Assembly (NCBI GenBank): GCA_021769295.1 | Contig: JAETTD010000021.1 | Location: 1 to 39,502, forward strand | DNA: 39,502 nt | Source of the DNA: Bacillota bacterium | GTDB lineage: Bacteria > Bacillota > Clostridia > Peptostreptococcales > Anaerovoracaceae | Direction of reading: 5' to 3' | Shown: piece by piece, positions 38,804 through 39,502 of the stretch | How the letters are laid out: each line of letters starts with the position of its first letter | How positions within the stretch are numbered: position 1 is the first letter of the stretch | The notes under the pieces: generated by a model | Databases searched by the model: none | Told to the model about the DNA's origin: nothing | The model's input: the letters and a program-made list of their open reading frames with translations, nothing else | Position numbers and translations under genes: made by a program

Positions 38804-39502
38804 ATGTTTAATGGGGAAATGATAACATTCTTAGGGTATTTTATAATTCTGCTTTTTGTTGCATTGTTCTTTTTCTTCAACGGTGGCAACAAAAATCAGG
38901 AGGACTACTTCCTCGGCGGTCGTTCCATGGGACCATGGGTTACAGCGATGTCCGCTCAGGCGTCTGATATGTCGGCATGGCTGTTGATGGGGCTTCCGGG
39001 CTCTATCTTGGCCTTTGGATTCGGGCAGATGTGGATAGGAATAGGGCTTGCCCTTGGAACGGCGGCTAACTGGATATTCTGCGCCAAGAGGCTTCGAAAG
39101 TTTTCCAAGGCGTCCGGAGACGCAATCACCCTGCCCCAGTACCTTTCGGGCAGGTTTGCCACTACTTCAAAGGCTTTGCAGACAATCTGCGCGATTATAT
39201 TTCTCGTATGTTTCACCATATATGTGGCGTCGGCCTTTGTAGCAGGGGCTTCCGTGTTTACGATGATTTTTCCGTCGGTAAGTGAAAAGACGGCGATGAT
39301 AATATGCATGATAATCATAATGGGATATACGTTTCTCGGTGGATTTAAGGCTGTCTGCTGGACGGACTTTTTCCAGGGGATTTTGATGCTGATTGCTTTA
39401 CTGGCTGTTCCTATCGTTGTGGCCGTTACGCAGGATATAGATACGGGTATACTTGATAATGTTTATCAATACACCGATGCTTCAGGCGAAACGGTTGTGT
39501 GC
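38804..39502 (+). CDS. putP: Sodium/proline symporter PutP, 3' end outside window
   Basis: The first 233 codons are present and open to the window end. It belongs to the SSS family: DYFLGGRSMGPWVTAMSAQASDMSAW, then a MGLPGS turn, LPQYLSGRFA, and FLGGFKAVCWTDFFQG, all typical of PutP. At least five membrane helices are visible. AGGAG precedes the ATG. It is probably co-transcribed with the TIGR00300 gene. Confidence 0.92.
   Translation, partial: MFNGEMITFLGYFIILLFVALFFFFNGGNKNQEDYFLGGRSMGPWVTAMSAQASDMSAWLLMGLPGSILAFGFGQMWIGIGLALGTAANWIFCAKRLRKFSKASGDAITLPQYLSGRFATTSKALQTICAIIFLVCFTIYVASAFVAGASVFTMIFPSVSEKTAMIICMIIIMGYTFLGGFKAVCWTDFFQGILMLIALLAVPIVVAVTQDIDTGILDNVYQYTDASGETVVC

Overview
The window looks like the chromosome of an anaerobic, low-to-moderate GC Gram-positive bacterium of the class Clostridia. 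The evidence is strong purine-rich ribosome binding sites almost everywhere, the non-mevalonate isoprenoid gene ispE, a YlmH-type S4 protein, MnmM (YtqB), a SleL-like GH18 enzyme, a FeoA-FeoA-FeoB iron operon with a DtxR-type regulator, a UPF0182 protein and an NrdD-like glycyl-radical-type peptide. I cannot name the species.

Layout: 0-8.0 kb is mostly rightward housekeeping (tadA, an Ig-like membrane protein, ispE, a GntR regulator, a GT51 transglycosylase, mnmM, a GH18 hydrolase, an AI-2E family transporter) ending at tRNA-Leu(CAG). From 8.1 to 8.8 kb lie a GC-rich element with tRNA T-arm-like ends and a periodic palindrome array. From 8.8 to 12.2 kb is a DtxR-family gene divergent from feoA-feoA-feoB and a small Cys-rich FeoB companion, with three palindromes in the shared promoter region. 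From 12.3 to 15.2 kb are leftward SPFH/NfeD and TSCPD/CDF pairs. From 15.3 to 17.0 kb are ylmH and moaA. From 17.0 to 19.7 kb is a decayed accessory region with hairpins, a relic tRNA-Lys attachment site, a frameshifted gene and an orphan membrane protein.

From 19.697 to 25.954 kb is an integrated filamentous phage (inovirus) of about 6.2 kb, bounded by 46-bp direct repeats of the 3' part of tRNA-Lys(CTT). Its order (ssDNA-binding-size protein, two tiny membrane proteins, major coat protein, terminator, adsorption protein, pVI-like protein, Zot ATPase, structured intergenic DNA, HUH replication protein, tyrosine integrase) follows gene order V-VII-IX-VIII-III-VI-I of Ff phages. There is no secretin, as expected for a host without an outer membrane. 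A leftward arm carries a cI-like repressor and a DUF2726 gene. The DUF2726 gene is split from its membrane anchor by a run of ten C, and its 3' end is encoded inside the attachment core.

From 26 to 39.5 kb the chromosome resumes: an Asn/Lys-rich peptide, two acidic membrane proteins (one with a zinc ribbon) feeding into UPF0182, a long glutamine synthetase, serS, an SF0329-type protein, a membrane-bound XRE regulator, a TetR regulator, and a TIGR00300 (archaeal-type ornithine cyclodeaminase) gene followed by a sodium/proline symporter cut by the window end.

The most unusual non-coding signal is a family of four arrays (142, 8448, 19354 and 36603). Each is built of 35-bp palindromic units repeated at exactly 62 bp and is about 221 bp long. 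All lie in the same orientation, and at least three (probably all four) lie in gaps between convergent genes.
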